Shown here piece by piece: positions 38,001-48,500 of a stretch of DNA of 64,000 nt. Position 1 is the stretch's first letter. Each line of letters starts with the position of its first letter. Made by a program: the position numbers and the translations under genes. The DNA is from Montifringilla adamsi (Eukaryota > Chordata > Aves > Passeriformes > Passeridae): NCBI GenBank assembly GCA_017590115.1, contig JAGGNK010007559.1, positions 4,796,020 to 4,860,019 on the forward strand. The letters run 5' to 3'. Below the pieces are notes generated by a model. The model searched no databases. It was given only the letters and a program-made list of their open reading frames with translations, and was not told the DNA's origin.

Positions 38001-39281
38001 GAAAAGGCAATGGGTTTCATGTTCTGCTCTTGCCTACTCCAAATATATTTTAACTTTGGACACCCTTATAAGTTATTAGTTAACCATGAAAAGCCTTGAA
38101 ACAAAGCAAAGTCAAATCCACACAAAGTAAAAGTAAGTAAATGAAATCCATGACTAAACACACAGTTTTGATGGAGAGCCAAGGAGTATGTTGACAGGTT
38201 TGGGGAGCTTTGGGGGATATTTTATTTCTTTTTAACAAGACAGGAACGTTGTAGACTTGTAAGACATTTCTATTTCATCCTGCTCCACAACTTTTGCCCC
38301 TCTATTTATTTATTTTGCCTCCTTATCAGATGATTCTGACAATGACTTCGCACACTGAGCATGGCAAACGATCAAGCAGAAGGGAGAGGAGTGGTTTCCT
38401 GCTGCCAAGAGCACACTTTGCTCTAGCACACCTCATGTGAGCAGAAGAGCACAATAAAGAAGTCACTCTCTGTATTTTTTTTTAAGGAAAAAGGCACAGC
38501 TCCATGTTTCCCAAACTTCAATGCTGACACTCTTCCACTGCCCATGATCTCAGCCATGCTGGTGTCAAGCCAGAGGAGTTACTCTGGATTCGAACTGGTG
38601 TCTCTAAAGGGATGATCTCAAGTGCTAATAAAATAATAAAAGACTTCCACTGACATCAGATGGGCTGGAATTGTGCATTACAACCAGGCCTTGGACTCCA
38701 TGGTGTTTTCTTAAGCGTAAGGTGACTACAGATGCAAGTTATGAACTCAGGTCAGAGTTACACTCAGTTTATGCCAATTTAAGCAAGATTATAATGTTGT
38801 TCCAAAACTCAGTTCCTGTGGCAAATTTTACTTTGCTCAGTAGAGAGTAAAATTATGGCCAAAATTTCAAGTAAGACGCATTAACCTTTAACTCCAGAAC
38901 AACTGCCCACTCCTGTGTTCTCACATCAAATATTGGCTGAAGGAATAGTCTCTTTCACAGTCCTTTTCCCTGCTCTTTTAACACTGTGGCATCTATGCCA
39001 TTCTGTCTATGGTCTTTTTACTTGCTAACAGCTAAGACACCAACTAAGATAGCCAAGTCTCCATGGAATTTCCAGAGCTTTCCTTCAATAATTTACACAG
39101 AAATCCTGGTGGAGCAGCTTAGTGATAACTGGAGCTATTGTTTTTATTTGCTGGAGTGTGAGCGACAGGAATCCTCTGGGCTCTAAGCTGCCTGCCAGCT
39201 GCAGAGGGAGAAGCAGTGATTTACAGTGGGGAGGAGGGGTTCATGCCAAATTCCACAGGGAAGTTCTGAGGGCTGATTTAC

Positions 39282-39617
39282 CTGGTCTAACTGGGCTCTG
39301 CATGCAGTTCTGCGACACCATGCCTGGATGGACTGAAGTAGAAGCCCTGCTGCTGAGGTCCATGACAGAAGGTGATGCTGAGGTAGCTTGCTGGAGACCT
39401 GACTGGTGTGGGCTAGGCTCGTGCTGGTTTGGGCTAGGTGGAATGCCATTTTCTGAGAGGAATTCTTCCAGGTCCATGTATTCCAACTGGAAAGTGTCTC
39501 CATCATATGGCAGTGTCTTGTCCCATAGTGTTGGACCCAAGAAAGCTGACTGAGGGACTGTGGTACCAGTGCTGTCATCATCTAACTTCTTCTCTTTGTC
39601 TTTTTCTTTACCGAATG
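39282..39617 (-). CDS. HLF: HLF coding exon 2 (transactivation domain)
   Basis: The exon encodes residues 37-147 with split Ala36 and Gly148 codons. It starts with a lysine-rich stretch ([12 protein letters not shown]), then [20 protein letters not shown] and [16 protein letters not shown], the conserved acidic activation domain of PAR proteins. A Ser/Pro/Gln-rich linker ending CMQSPVRP follows. The acceptor is AAG (39620-39618) after a T-rich stretch and the donor is GTAAAT (39281). The exon is 336 nt with phase 1 at both ends, matching exons 1 and 3. Met83 (MDLEEF) is the in-frame start that a shorter HLF isoform would use. The linker diverges more from human than the activation motif, as expected. 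Confidence 0.96.
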
Positions 39618-40807
39618 CTTAAACAAAAACACATAACAAACATGTAAGAATTCAGTAATTAAAACATTTACTACTACTACTTCCATTATTCTGCTGTACT
39701 CTCAGGTGTAAGAAAGGAATATTCCCTTCAAAAAAATAACTCCTTTGACTCACTCTACTTAGAAGAGAATTGACGGGTCATGTCACTGAGCACCTTTGTG
39801 GGAATCAACCACATTTTTGAGATTGCCCTTTGTTTTTAGTTAACAGTTCCACTCCATGCACAGTTTTGAATGTTAGCACCAAAAAGTACTCTACAGACTT
39901 AAAAATGAATATTTAAGTATTCTAGCAAACCGGAAGCTATTGATATATCCTCTTGAAAAGGAACAGTCTTAGCCTGAAATCCCTGGGATCCTGTCATTCT
40001 TCTAAACTAAGGTCCCAGTCTTGCTGGCACAAGCAAATAGTCCTCAAATTCTACACTTCTGAATGTTACTAAAATGCAGTGGCAAAGGCTGACAGAACAC
40101 AGTTTTGATGTGCAGAAGAGACAAAATATTCAAAGGTAGCAGAAAAAAAAAAAGGTTAATTGAGGCTTTCTCATTTCTACAGCCCCCAGTGATTTCAATG
40201 CACGTTTTGTAAGGGAAACGCCTGATTTCTCTGCAAGATCTGCAAGAATCTGAACTCCTAAAGCTTCCTGTCAGCCACCAAGCCTTCGCAGCATTTTATT
40301 TTTAACCTCATACAACAGCCCCGGTGAAATCCTGCGAGTCGCTTGGCAGTGGAACTCGGGAAGACGAGGAGAGGAACTGCGAGACCTTCCCTCGGTTTCT
40401 GCTTTTCGTGCGCGCTCGATCCGTTCGCCATACGCGATGCGGGTATTCCCGAGCTGCCTCCGCCTCCCGGGGAAGCCGCAACATTCTCCCGATGAACCAG
40501 GGGACGCGGGGCCGGGAGCGGTTTGTTGTGGGGCCTGGGATGGGGATCCCGGCCCCCTTTACCCGAGGCACCGAGCGCCCTTGGCGTCCATCCACCGGGA
40601 CCGGAGATGGGAGCACCGAGCGCGTCCCGTTAGATCGAGCCGCGGCGGCCCACAGAGCGCCCCGAGCGAGCCGTCCCGGGGCTCCATCGCCGGGTGAGCG
40701 CCCGGGGCTGGGGGGGCGCAGAGGGAAGGGAAAAGGGAAAGCCATGCCGCGGCCCCGAGTGACAGCGGGACCGGGGCGCACTGCGAGGGATCCCGGGGAA
40801 GCCTCAC
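39618..40807 (-). other. HLF: HLF intron 1 (1.2 kb)
   Basis: The donor is GTGAGG (40807) and the acceptor AAG (39618). In rat, HLF is reported to make 43- and 36-kDa forms from two promoters, and this intron would be the natural place for the second one. The half next to exon 1 (about 40300-40800) is GC-rich and continuous with the promoter island. The rest has no exon that I can see. Confidence 0.85.
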
Positions 40808-40913
40808 CGTCTTCGTGAGCGAGCGGCAGCTTGAGCGGGTTTTCCAGCAGGGACTTCAGCACGCCGTAGGTGGGCGGCAGGAATGGGGGGTTCAGCGGGA
40901 GCGGCCGCGACAT
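40808..40913 (-). CDS. HLF: HLF coding exon 1 (N-terminus)
   Basis: The exon encodes residues 1-35 and the first base of codon 36: MSRPLPLNPP, FLPPTYGVLK, SLLENPLKLP, LAHED. This is the conserved N-terminal block of HLF, TEF and VBP. I chose the ATG at 40913-40911 because it starts the conserved MSRPLPLNP motif and has A at -3. Human HLF as I recall it begins three residues earlier (Met-Glu-Lys-Met). Here the upstream codons read Pro-Pro-Ile, so that start does not exist. The frame stays open upstream through the CpG island, so a non-AUG extension is possible. The donor is GTGAGG, phase 1. Confidence 0.95.
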
Positions 40914-41143
40914 GATCGGTGGGGGCTGCCCGCGGCGGCGGGGAGGGGGCAGCTGCGCGGCGAGCGGTTCCTTTCCCCTTGCTGTAGCCGCTGTCGCGGC
41001 GCGGGTGAGCCGAGCGTGGGGCCGGGCCGAGCGCCGGTGGCGAAGGGCGCTGGGGCCGCGGGACAGGGCGCGGACCGGGCGCTGGTCAGGCCCCTCCGCC
41101 GCGCAGCTGCTCCGCCGCCCTCTGCGCCCGCCCGCCCCGCGCC

Positions 41144-41149
41144 CACGTG
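41144..41149. promoter_or_regulatory. HLF: E-box CACGTG in the HLF promoter
   Basis: This is a perfect CACGTG palindrome, 231 bp upstream of the ATG, of the type bound by CLOCK:BMAL1 or by MYC/USF. It lies 17 bp from the CRE. Confidence 0.7.
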
Positions 41150-41165
41150 CAGCCGCCGCCGCCGC

Positions 41166-41173
41166 TGACGTCA
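41166..41173. promoter_or_regulatory. HLF: CRE TGACGTCA in the HLF promoter
   Basis: This is a full 8-bp palindromic cAMP response element close to the inverted CCAAT box, an arrangement common in CREB/ATF-responsive CpG promoters. Confidence 0.7.
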
Positions 41174-41599
41174 CGCCCGAGAGCGGCCCCGCCATTGGCG
41201 CGCCGGCCACGCCCCTCCCCGGTATCGGTCACGCCCCCCGCGCGCCCCGCCCCGGCACGCGCGCAGATGGTACCGGGGGGGGCACCCCGGGACACCCGGC
41301 CCAAACCCCCCCGCGGGGCCGCAGCGCCTCCCCGGTAACCGGGAGGAATGTGTTAATGAGATGTTAATGAGCCTGAACGTTTGACCCCGCTCGGGGCATC
41401 CGAGCGTGGCCGCTCCCCAGGGCAGCGGGAGCCGGCGTTGCCGCGGTGTGAGGGGTCCAGGCTGCTGGGCATGGCGGACGGGGGATCCCACCCGTGTCTA
41501 AGGGCTCTGCGAGCGCTTCCCACCGAGCTCGCCCTGCCTCTGTGCCAGGTGTCACCCTGGGGTGACAGCACCGTTACCAGCACGAGCAGGCTCTCATAA

Positions 41600-42330
41600 T
41601 CTCACAGAGTCCTTCGGGCTCCTCTGGAGATCACCCAGTCCCACTCCCCTGCCCAGGCAGGGTCACCCGGGGCAGGTGGCACAGGAACATGTCCAGGTGG
41701 GTTTGGAACATCTCCACAGCCTCCCTGAGCAGCTGTTCCAGGGCTCTGCCACCCTCCATGGAAAGAAGCTTTTCCTCACATTGAGGTGGAACATTTTGTA
41801 TTTTAGTTTATGGCCATTTTTCCTCATCCTGTCACTGGACGTCACCAAGAAGAGTCTGGACCCATCCTCCTGACACCTGCCTTAGAGATACTTACATGCA
41901 TTGATGAGATCCCCTCTCAGTCTTCTCTTCTCCAGACCAAAGAGGCCCAGCTCCCTTCAGACTCTTCTTGTAAGAGATGCTCCAGACCCCACATCATCTT
42001 TGTGGCCTCTGCTGGAGCAGCTCCTTGTCTCTCTTGTCCTGAGCAACCCAGGATGAGACTCAATACTGCAGATGTGCCTCATCAGGTTTGAGTAGAGGGA
42101 GAGGTCACACTCTTCCTAATGCACCCCAGGATCCCACTGCCCTCCTGGCCCCCAGGGCACATTGCCAGCTCATGTTAACTTGTCATCCACTAAGACTCCC
42201 AGGCCCCATTTTTGCTCAAATGGGATTTTCCTCCCCACTCACCATGATCCTCATTCAAGCATGGTTGACTTTCCATCTGCTCTGGCCTTCAGCCCATGCA
42301 GGCTGTGCAAGAACTGCATTAGTCCCAGAG
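41600..42330 (-). mobile_element. CR1 LINE 3' region
   Basis: About 730 bp is the reverse complement of CR1 3' sequence. It contains TTCGGGCTCCTCTGGAGATC then ACCCAGTCCCAC, CCTGAGCAGCTGTTCCAGGG, GAAGCTTTTCCTCACATTGAG, TTCTCTTCTCCAGACCAAAG, ATCATCTTTGTGGCCTCTGC, GCACATTGCCAGCTCATGTT and AACTTGTCATCCACTAAGAC. The element is on the minus strand with its 3' end at about 41600. It is 5' truncated and carries frame breaks, so it is not active. It sits less than 0.4 kb upstream of the HLF promoter island. Confidence 0.92.
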
Positions 42331-42611
42331 TAACTTCACCCTTGAGGTGCCTGTGGGCATCTGTACCTCCCTTATTCTCATTTGGGTTTTCTTTTAGATT
42401 GCATTTTGCAAAGTTTTACCATCTGTGTTTATTTGTGACTTTCTTCAAAAGTCAGCTTTTAACCATCAACAAATACAAATAATCATAAATATTCACTAGA
42501 AGCAAATAAAGATAAGTTATGTGCATAAACTGCCCAGTATTTAGAAATATAAGCTGCCTGAAGAACAGTTATGTTCTCCCCTTGTGTATCTACTGTATCT
42601 ATTACATGTGT

Positions 42612-42880
42612 GACCAGGAACAGGAGTCAGGAACGGCTGGAGCTGTGTCAGGGAGGGTTAGGCTGGATATCAGGAAAAGATTCTTCCCCAGAGGGTGCTG
42701 CCCAGGTTGCCCAGGGAGCTGGCACGGCCCCAAGGCTGCCAGAGCTCCAGGAGCCTTTGGACAATTCTCTCAGGGATGCACAGGGTGGGATTGTTGGGGT
42801 GTCTGTGCAGAGCCAGGGGTTGGACTCAATGATCCTTGTCAGTCCCTTCCAACTCAGGATATTCTGTAATTCTATCATCT
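42612..42880 (+). mobile_element. CR1 LINE 3'-end fragment
   Basis: The sense orientation is clear: CAGGGAGGGTTAGGCTGGAT, ATCAGGAAAAGATTCTTCCC, TTGGACTCAATGATCCTTGT, CCCTTCCAACTCAGGATATTC and a terminal ATTCTGTAATTCTATC octamer-like tail. It is opposite in orientation to the neighbouring CR1 at 41600-42330. Confidence 0.92.
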
Positions 42881-44470
42881 ATTACTAGGTGTCTTGTTAA
42901 ATGAACTGCCTAAAACAAGCAACTGATGAAAGTCCAAAGTACACTCAAATCAATAAAACTGCACTGGCACAACCAAAAACATGAAGACTGGAGATTGTGG
43001 CCATCAGGCTCCACAGAACCAGACAAGTGACAGGAACAGACTCAGGGCATGGCTGAGCAGGGCTTGGGAGAACCTTGGGATGCCACAGATGCCACATAGT
43101 TCACAACTGGAGCAGGGGTGCGATAGCAGCAGCACATGAGTTTTTAAGTGTCACCTAAGCAGGGAAAAAGCCGTGGATTATTAAATGACTGTACACATAC
43201 CAACGTTGCCTCAGACGGCCAAATTGCTGGTTAGTGGAAACCTTTAATTACAGAGGTGCAGATGAGTGACACAAAGATTAGGGTGATTGCCAATCCATAT
43301 GCAGATGTGGTACAGAATGTTTCTTCTATGCTGTCTAAAGAAAAATAGATGCATTTAGGAGATACGATAAGCACCAAAGAAGAGTAAATAGAACAGAAGA
43401 TGTAAAAGTAATGGGGATACTGGGAAACGCCAGTAACAAGATTAGTTTCTGGTGGAAGCTCAACTTGAGCACAACTACTTGTGTTTTTATGATTATTGAC
43501 CCAACTCAACAGAAAGAAACAGCATTTTCAACACCACAGAAGCACAGGAAACCTGCACTGCTTCACTGCTTCACTGCTGCACTGCTTCACTGCTTGGAGT
43601 AAATTGTAGGTAGATCAGTGCAAGTGTGGAACTAAAGGAAGCCTCTCTGAGCACTGCTGTGTGTAGTTACAGACCCTGCATTCCCAACACACAGGAGCTG
43701 GGAATTTCCTGCAGGCGAAAGCCAAAATAACTCTTCCTGATTTATACACCAGCCAGCAAAGCTGAGCAGAGTACCTGAGCAGGGTGCTGGAGCTGTTATT
43801 TTCGGTCTCACACAACAGGAACAGTAATTTAACTCCAGCCATGCTACACAGGCAGATTTCATCCCAATTAACCTAAATTCCAGGCTGTCAGGACACCATG
43901 TTGTTGTCTGTACATACAAATTACTGATTTTACTTGCTACACTTTTCCAAAGGTGGCCCCTAATTCCTTTGTGCTATTTTGACCACTGGCTGACCCCACA
44001 TGGTGCACCCCAGGTAAAGCCAACCAAGACAAAACAGAGCTAATGATACACTACCTGAATTTCTCCATTTTCCAATTGCAATACAATTTCTGGCATGTGT
44101 TCTTAGCTTAGCATTCACCCATAAAATGTCTATTTTATGGCTTATGAAAGACTATTCAGCTGCTTAGTTTTTGTATTGAAAATAGCTTGATGGGTGCCCT
44201 ATTAAAAAAAAAATATCTCAACCAATATTTATATTTCTGCTCATGGTTGTTTCGATCACTGGGATCAGTTTATGAAAAACCCGATTCTTTTAACCAGTGG
44301 TTAATGTACCATAAGAGTTTTTTGGGTTTTTTTGGTTTGTTTGTTTGTTTTTTTTTTTAAGATTATTTTCTTTAGCAAAGACAATCTACAAGGCCATTTT
44401 AAAGTCGAAAAATCTTTTATACTTTTCAGGGATCCTTCTACCAAGGTGCACATGGTGATCACTGCCCTGG
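42881..44470. other. Gene-free stretch upstream of HLF
   Basis: No exon or transposon is recognised. It includes an 8-bp tandem repeat at 43553-43592 and a T-rich tract at 44318-44360. Confidence 0.6.
43553..43592. repeat. 8-bp tandem repeat, 5 units
   Basis: Five octamers alternate CTGCACTG and CTTCACTG without gaps. Confidence 0.9.
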
Positions 44471-44819
44471 ACCATCCCACCTGGGGTCCCCGCGCCCTCA
44501 CGGACACCGATGGCTGCTGCGGGCCGGGGTCGGGGGCTGCTCAGCCGGAGCCCCACGGCCAGAGGCCGGTTTGGACCGCGTCCCGAGCACCGCGGGAGGG
44601 CCACCGGGGGGGCCCGAGCACCCCGACACCTGCAGAGCGCTGGCCGCGGTGCCGGAGCCTCGGCGGGGGAGGCACCGAGGAAAGGACAGGGAAGGGGACA
44701 GCGACAAGGACAAGGACACGACCCCGGTCCCCTCACGGCGCCCCCGGCCCCGCCCGCTGGGTCACGCGGCGCGGGGGGCAGCGCGCGGGGCCGTCACGTG
44801 AGCGCGCGCGCGCGGGCCG

Positions 44820-44830
44820 TGACCTACTTT
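44820..44830 (-). promoter_or_regulatory. RORE/RRE-type element
   Basis: The minus strand reads AAAGTAGGTCA, which fits the WAWNTRGGTCA consensus of ROR and REV-ERB at every position. It lies 20 bp from a CACGTG E-box. Confidence 0.55.
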
Positions 44831-44904
44831 GGGCCAGCGGCGGGGTCGCGGGCGGGCGCGCGCACAGCGCCCTCAGCGCCCCCCCCCCCCCCCCGGCCAA
44901 ACAG

Positions 44905-45166
44905 GGGAGTCCGTGTGGGAAAAGGGTGTCCGTGTGGGAAGAGGGGGTGTCCCGGTGGGAAAAGTGAGTGTCCGTGTGGGAAAAGGGGGTGTCCCGGTGG
45001 GAAAAGGGGTGTCCCGGTGGGAAAAGGGGGTGTCCGTGTGGGAAAACGGGTGTCCGTGTGGGAAAAGGGGTGTCCCAGTGGGAAAAGGGGGCGTCCCTGT
45101 GGGAAAAGTGGTTTCCCGGTGGGAAAAAGGGTGTCCGTGTGGGAAAAGGGGTGTCCCGGTGGCACG
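44905..45166. repeat. 20-bp minisatellite, about 13 units
   Basis: There are about 13 units of 19-22 bp in two interleaved forms, one with CCGTGTGGGAAAAG and one with CCCGGTGGGAAAAG, joined by G-rich spacers and a GTGT lead. Seven copies contain TGTGGGAA (44914, 44933, 44975, 45037, 45057, 45098, 45138), spaced in multiples of about 20 bp. Confidence 0.93.
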
Positions 45167-45560
45167 AGTCCTGCTGAGGGGTGTTGTCCTGCCGAGGGAT
45201 GGGGATCCGGCCGTGAGCGGTGTCCTGCAGGAGGAAGGGAATGTCCAGGCTGGGAGGTTGCCCTGCCGGGGCTGTTGCCCTGCCGGGAGATGCGCTCCTG
45301 CCGCCGAGGTGAGCGGCGGCTCCGTCACCGATCCCGTCATCGCCCCCCTGTCCCTCACCTCCCGCCCGCCGCCTTGTCCCGTGTCCCTGTGTCCGGCCCC
45401 GGGCACCGTGCGGGACGAGCCCTGGCTGGAGCAGAAGCTCCCCTGGGCCCCCGGGAGCTCCCGCTGGAGCAGCGCACGGAGCGCTGCGGGTCAGACCGGG
45501 CTCGGGTCCTGACTACGGGGACAGCGAGGACCGCGGATGTCGCGTTTGGGTAACCCTTGG

Positions 45561-48500
45561 CCTGGCCTGCACTCATTCCTGCCCTTAGGTCAGAATCTGT
45601 TCGTGCCCCTTCGCTGAAGACTCAATAAGCACCCCCCACCCCACTCCAAGTTATTTTATACTCGTTTTACAAAGGAGGGACTGCAGGCTTTAGGTAAAAA
45701 TCTTCAGCACGGTTCATGAAATTCGTTTTCTCCACTGTTTTGCAGTAGTTCCCATTCTCTTATACATTGCTGTGGCATAGCCTCTAATGGAAATTGGGAA
45801 TTCTGTTCTGAAATATCTCCTGGAAACATGACTGCAGGGTTTTTTTCTGCACAGAGAAAGCTGGAGTGAAAGTGGGTTTTTTTAGGGATCCAGCTGACCA
45901 GTATGTTCCAAGGCACCCACCTGTACTTTCTCCATAAACATGGATAAAAGTGGGGCAGGAAGACGATGCAGTAATCATGGCTCAGCAGAATTATGGTCAG
46001 TGATAGAGGGAGAGACACCCACTCCCATGCTGGGGAGACAGGTATTGCACAGTCAAGCTTGTGATCTAGAACTCTGTGTGTATTTAAATATATACTGTTC
46101 TGAAGAATCCAGGCTTTTCTCTTTCTGTCTCAGGGTTCAATGGGAGCCAGTACTGTATGTGCAGTAAGAGATGTCTCAAATCTGAGATCAAAGCTTCTAG
46201 TCAGGTATCTGTATGGTCACAGCTGAACTGCTACTGTCACTTCATTCCTCTGTTAAATATGTTCTGTCTGGAGAAAAGAGTTGCAAAAGTAGGCGGGCAA
46301 AGAACAAGCTGCAAGATGGAGAGGATAAATAATGCAGAACAAGTGTTCGGGTCAAGGCACAGGACAGACTGAAAAAGCAAATGGTTTACAGTACCTTAAA
46401 TACCCACTGGTTCATCCACTGAGTGGATCTCCACTTCAGCCCTTTGGGAGCCAAAACAATGGATGAAAGGATTGAGTGAGATGCTCAGGAAAAACCTCAA
46501 AACCAACACAAACCAAACCAAACAACAACAACAGCAACAAAAAAACCCCCTACAAAACAAAACAAAAATTTTAAAAAAACCCAAAACAAAAAACACCCAA
46601 AACAAAACAAACAAAACCAAAAACACCCCAAAAATCAACCCCCCAAAAAACTAAACAGGAGAGAATTGGAAAAGGCTCACGATTCAGCCTTTGTTTTAGT
46701 TCTGATTTGTCCCAAAGCAGTGCAAGTTCCCAGGCTGGCCTCGCAGGGCAGTGCATTTCCAGCTGTGTGATGCAGAACATGGAGGACCATGAAAAGTCAC
46801 ATAAGAATGCTCAGATACCCACATCCAACTGAGCTGAAAAGCAGCAGCTTTTGAAGAGAAGGTCGAGACACCGAGGAGCAATGCCTGCCCCCCACCTCCC
46901 TCCCCTCCACAGAGGTTCTGGCGAGAGTCCTCGGCTTTCCAAGTGAAAACCACTACCCACAGCACTGAATTACTGAAAAATGGATATTTACTGTCCCCGT
47001 GGGGTGCAGCTGAGCGAGCTGCTGGGGCTCCTCACAAGACGAAAGATGCCTGTTGAATGAACCATGCTCCCGCCCTTTTTTTCATTATTTTTAAATTATT
47101 ATTTTTTTTTAAAGTTTAATTGAATGGGAGAGACAGGTTTGGAACTGCTTTTGGGTGATGGCAGAGGAACTTCTCTTAAGTAATCTGGGGTGGTTCCAAA
47201 AGGCATTCCAGTTCTCAGAAAAATAGGTATTACTAGTCATTGCTTATATGCTGTGAGTTGAAAGATTAATAATTTTCTCTGCCAAAGTTTACAGGCAGCC
47301 TTTACCATGACAGGGTAGATCAAATACATGTTCTTGCCTGGGCAGCTGACCTGGTTTGAACTCAGTAAATGTGGCTCTCAGTGATGACTACAGTTTTGGA
47401 ACAAATACTCTGCTCTGCTTTTTAAAGCAGCCTTCCCCCTGTAAAGCATTAACCAGACTCTCAAGGCCATTCCAGGCACCTCGTGCCTTTGGTGCCTTGG
47501 CGAATTATTCAGACCCAGTAGGTGTGAGCAGCCAGATGACAGGACTGGATTGAGACGAGAGATAAGGGAGTAGCTGGCCCGTTTTTCAGTCAGACCTTCC
47601 CCTCAATAAGGACAACTCCCAGCTGGTGCCAATGGGAAAAACAACTTGATCCTTTCGTTTATTCCTCTGCACTCCATTCCTCTTCCTTTTTCACTCTTGG
47701 CTTGCGTGCTGCAAAAAGAGAGTTTAGAAATAGCTGTTCTTACATGCTCAGGCTGTTTGATTTTGGAATTTGGCATTGGTTTTACTGGAGACAGAAGAGC
47801 ACCCACGAACACAGAATAAAACAGCCCATCCCCAGGCAGAGCTGCAGCAGAAGGGAGGAGTGAAAGGTACAGGAGCTGAGCATCATCCCCTCCTTAATCA
47901 GAGTTTCTATTGAAGTCAATGACCCAGATTCTCTGACTTCAAATGGCTGCTTTCAGAGAGCTTGCCGGAGGCATGGTGCTAGGGAAGGTCAGGCAGAATT
48001 TTGCCTGAAGAATTCCACATGCATAGGCTTATCAGCTCGGGATCTGTACAGCTTGAGACTGCAAACCCGTGCTCTGCAGCGAGCTGTCTCAGAGTCACTG
48101 AAGTGATTGCTGCCCTGGGCTTCAGGCTTGCTAGGCTGCCCTAAGCTTGGGATTTCTTTCTGCGATTAGTTCTGTGACATCCACCTTGCTCCCAGGTTTC
48201 CCTCTCGAAAAAGCAAAATGCAGAAAGCACAAACCAGTTCTTAATCGTATGGGTTTAAATTATTAAGAGCCCAGAAATGTGATAAACCTTTCTTATCTTT
48301 GGCAGGAAAGCCTGACCTTCTGTGGAAGACTGGGAAAATTCCTACAGACAAAAATCAGGCTTCTAAACATAAAGGCAATAAAAGTCATGGTATGTCTTTT
48401 AGTGAAAGAATTACTGTAACAGCAGCAAATAGTGCAGAAATGCACATTATTAACTGTATGCAGTTTGTCCTGCAGGTTTATATTAATTAAATGTTGTTTC

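Larger units (their letters stand above)
12751..39281 (-). other. HLF: HLF intron 2 (26.5 kb)
   Basis: A very long intron separates the activation-domain exon from the PAR exon. Two CpG islands (14.06-14.56 kb and about 34.73-35.06 kb), two CR1 pieces (18.4 and 20.8 kb) and a purine tract (27.70-27.75 kb) are listed separately. The rest, including a 31.9-34.3 kb AT-rich part, shows no exon or RNA gene that I can support. Small open frames in it have no recognisable domains. Confidence 0.8.
40914..41340 (-). promoter_or_regulatory. HLF: HLF promoter CpG island
   Basis: Very CpG-rich DNA lies immediately upstream of the start codon. A CACGTG E-box is at 41144-41149, a full palindromic CRE (TGACGTCA) at 41166-41173 and an inverted CCAAT box (ATTGG on the + strand) at 41194-41198. 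No TATA box is evident. The spacing suggests that transcription starts between about 40950 and 41140. The E-box fits circadian control and the CRE fits cAMP/CREB control; both are inferences from sequence. Confidence 0.8.
44480..45560. promoter_or_regulatory. Orphan CpG island upstream of HLF
   Basis: This is a CpG-dense region 3.6-4.6 kb upstream of the HLF start codon, with no known gene start nearby. It contains a CACGTG E-box (44795-44800), an alternating GC run (44802-44814), a ROR/REV-ERB-type element (44820-44830, minus), a run of 16 C (44879-44894) and a minisatellite. A good + strand splice donor (GAG|GTGAGC at 45309) lies near its right side. A long + strand open frame (44510-45553) exists only because stops are rare in GC-rich repeats and has no domain. 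It could be a distal HLF promoter or enhancer, or the start of an unannotated non-coding RNA. Confidence 0.6.

Noticed and set aside
40308..40807. Continuation of the HLF exon 1 frame past the splice donor
   Set aside because: The conserved protein resumes in exon 2 with matching phase across a GTGAGG donor; the read-through sequence has no homology to PAR proteins.
40324..41367. Long + strand frames antisense to HLF exon 1
   Set aside because: They are shadows of the GC-rich promoter and exon 1; composition is Arg/Pro/Ala-rich with no recognisable domain.
44905..45166. CRISPR-like repeat array
   Set aside because: Units are directly adjacent without unique spacers and the context is a vertebrate CpG island; it is a minisatellite.
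44510..45553. 347-codon + strand open reading frame
   Set aside because: It runs through a CpG island and a 20-bp minisatellite. Length comes from low stop frequency and repeat translation; no domain, and other frames are equally open.
46497..46660. A/C-rich tract as a possible poly(A) tail of a retrotransposed gene
   Set aside because: No gene-like sequence abuts it on either side and the motif is irregular; simple low complexity is the better reading.
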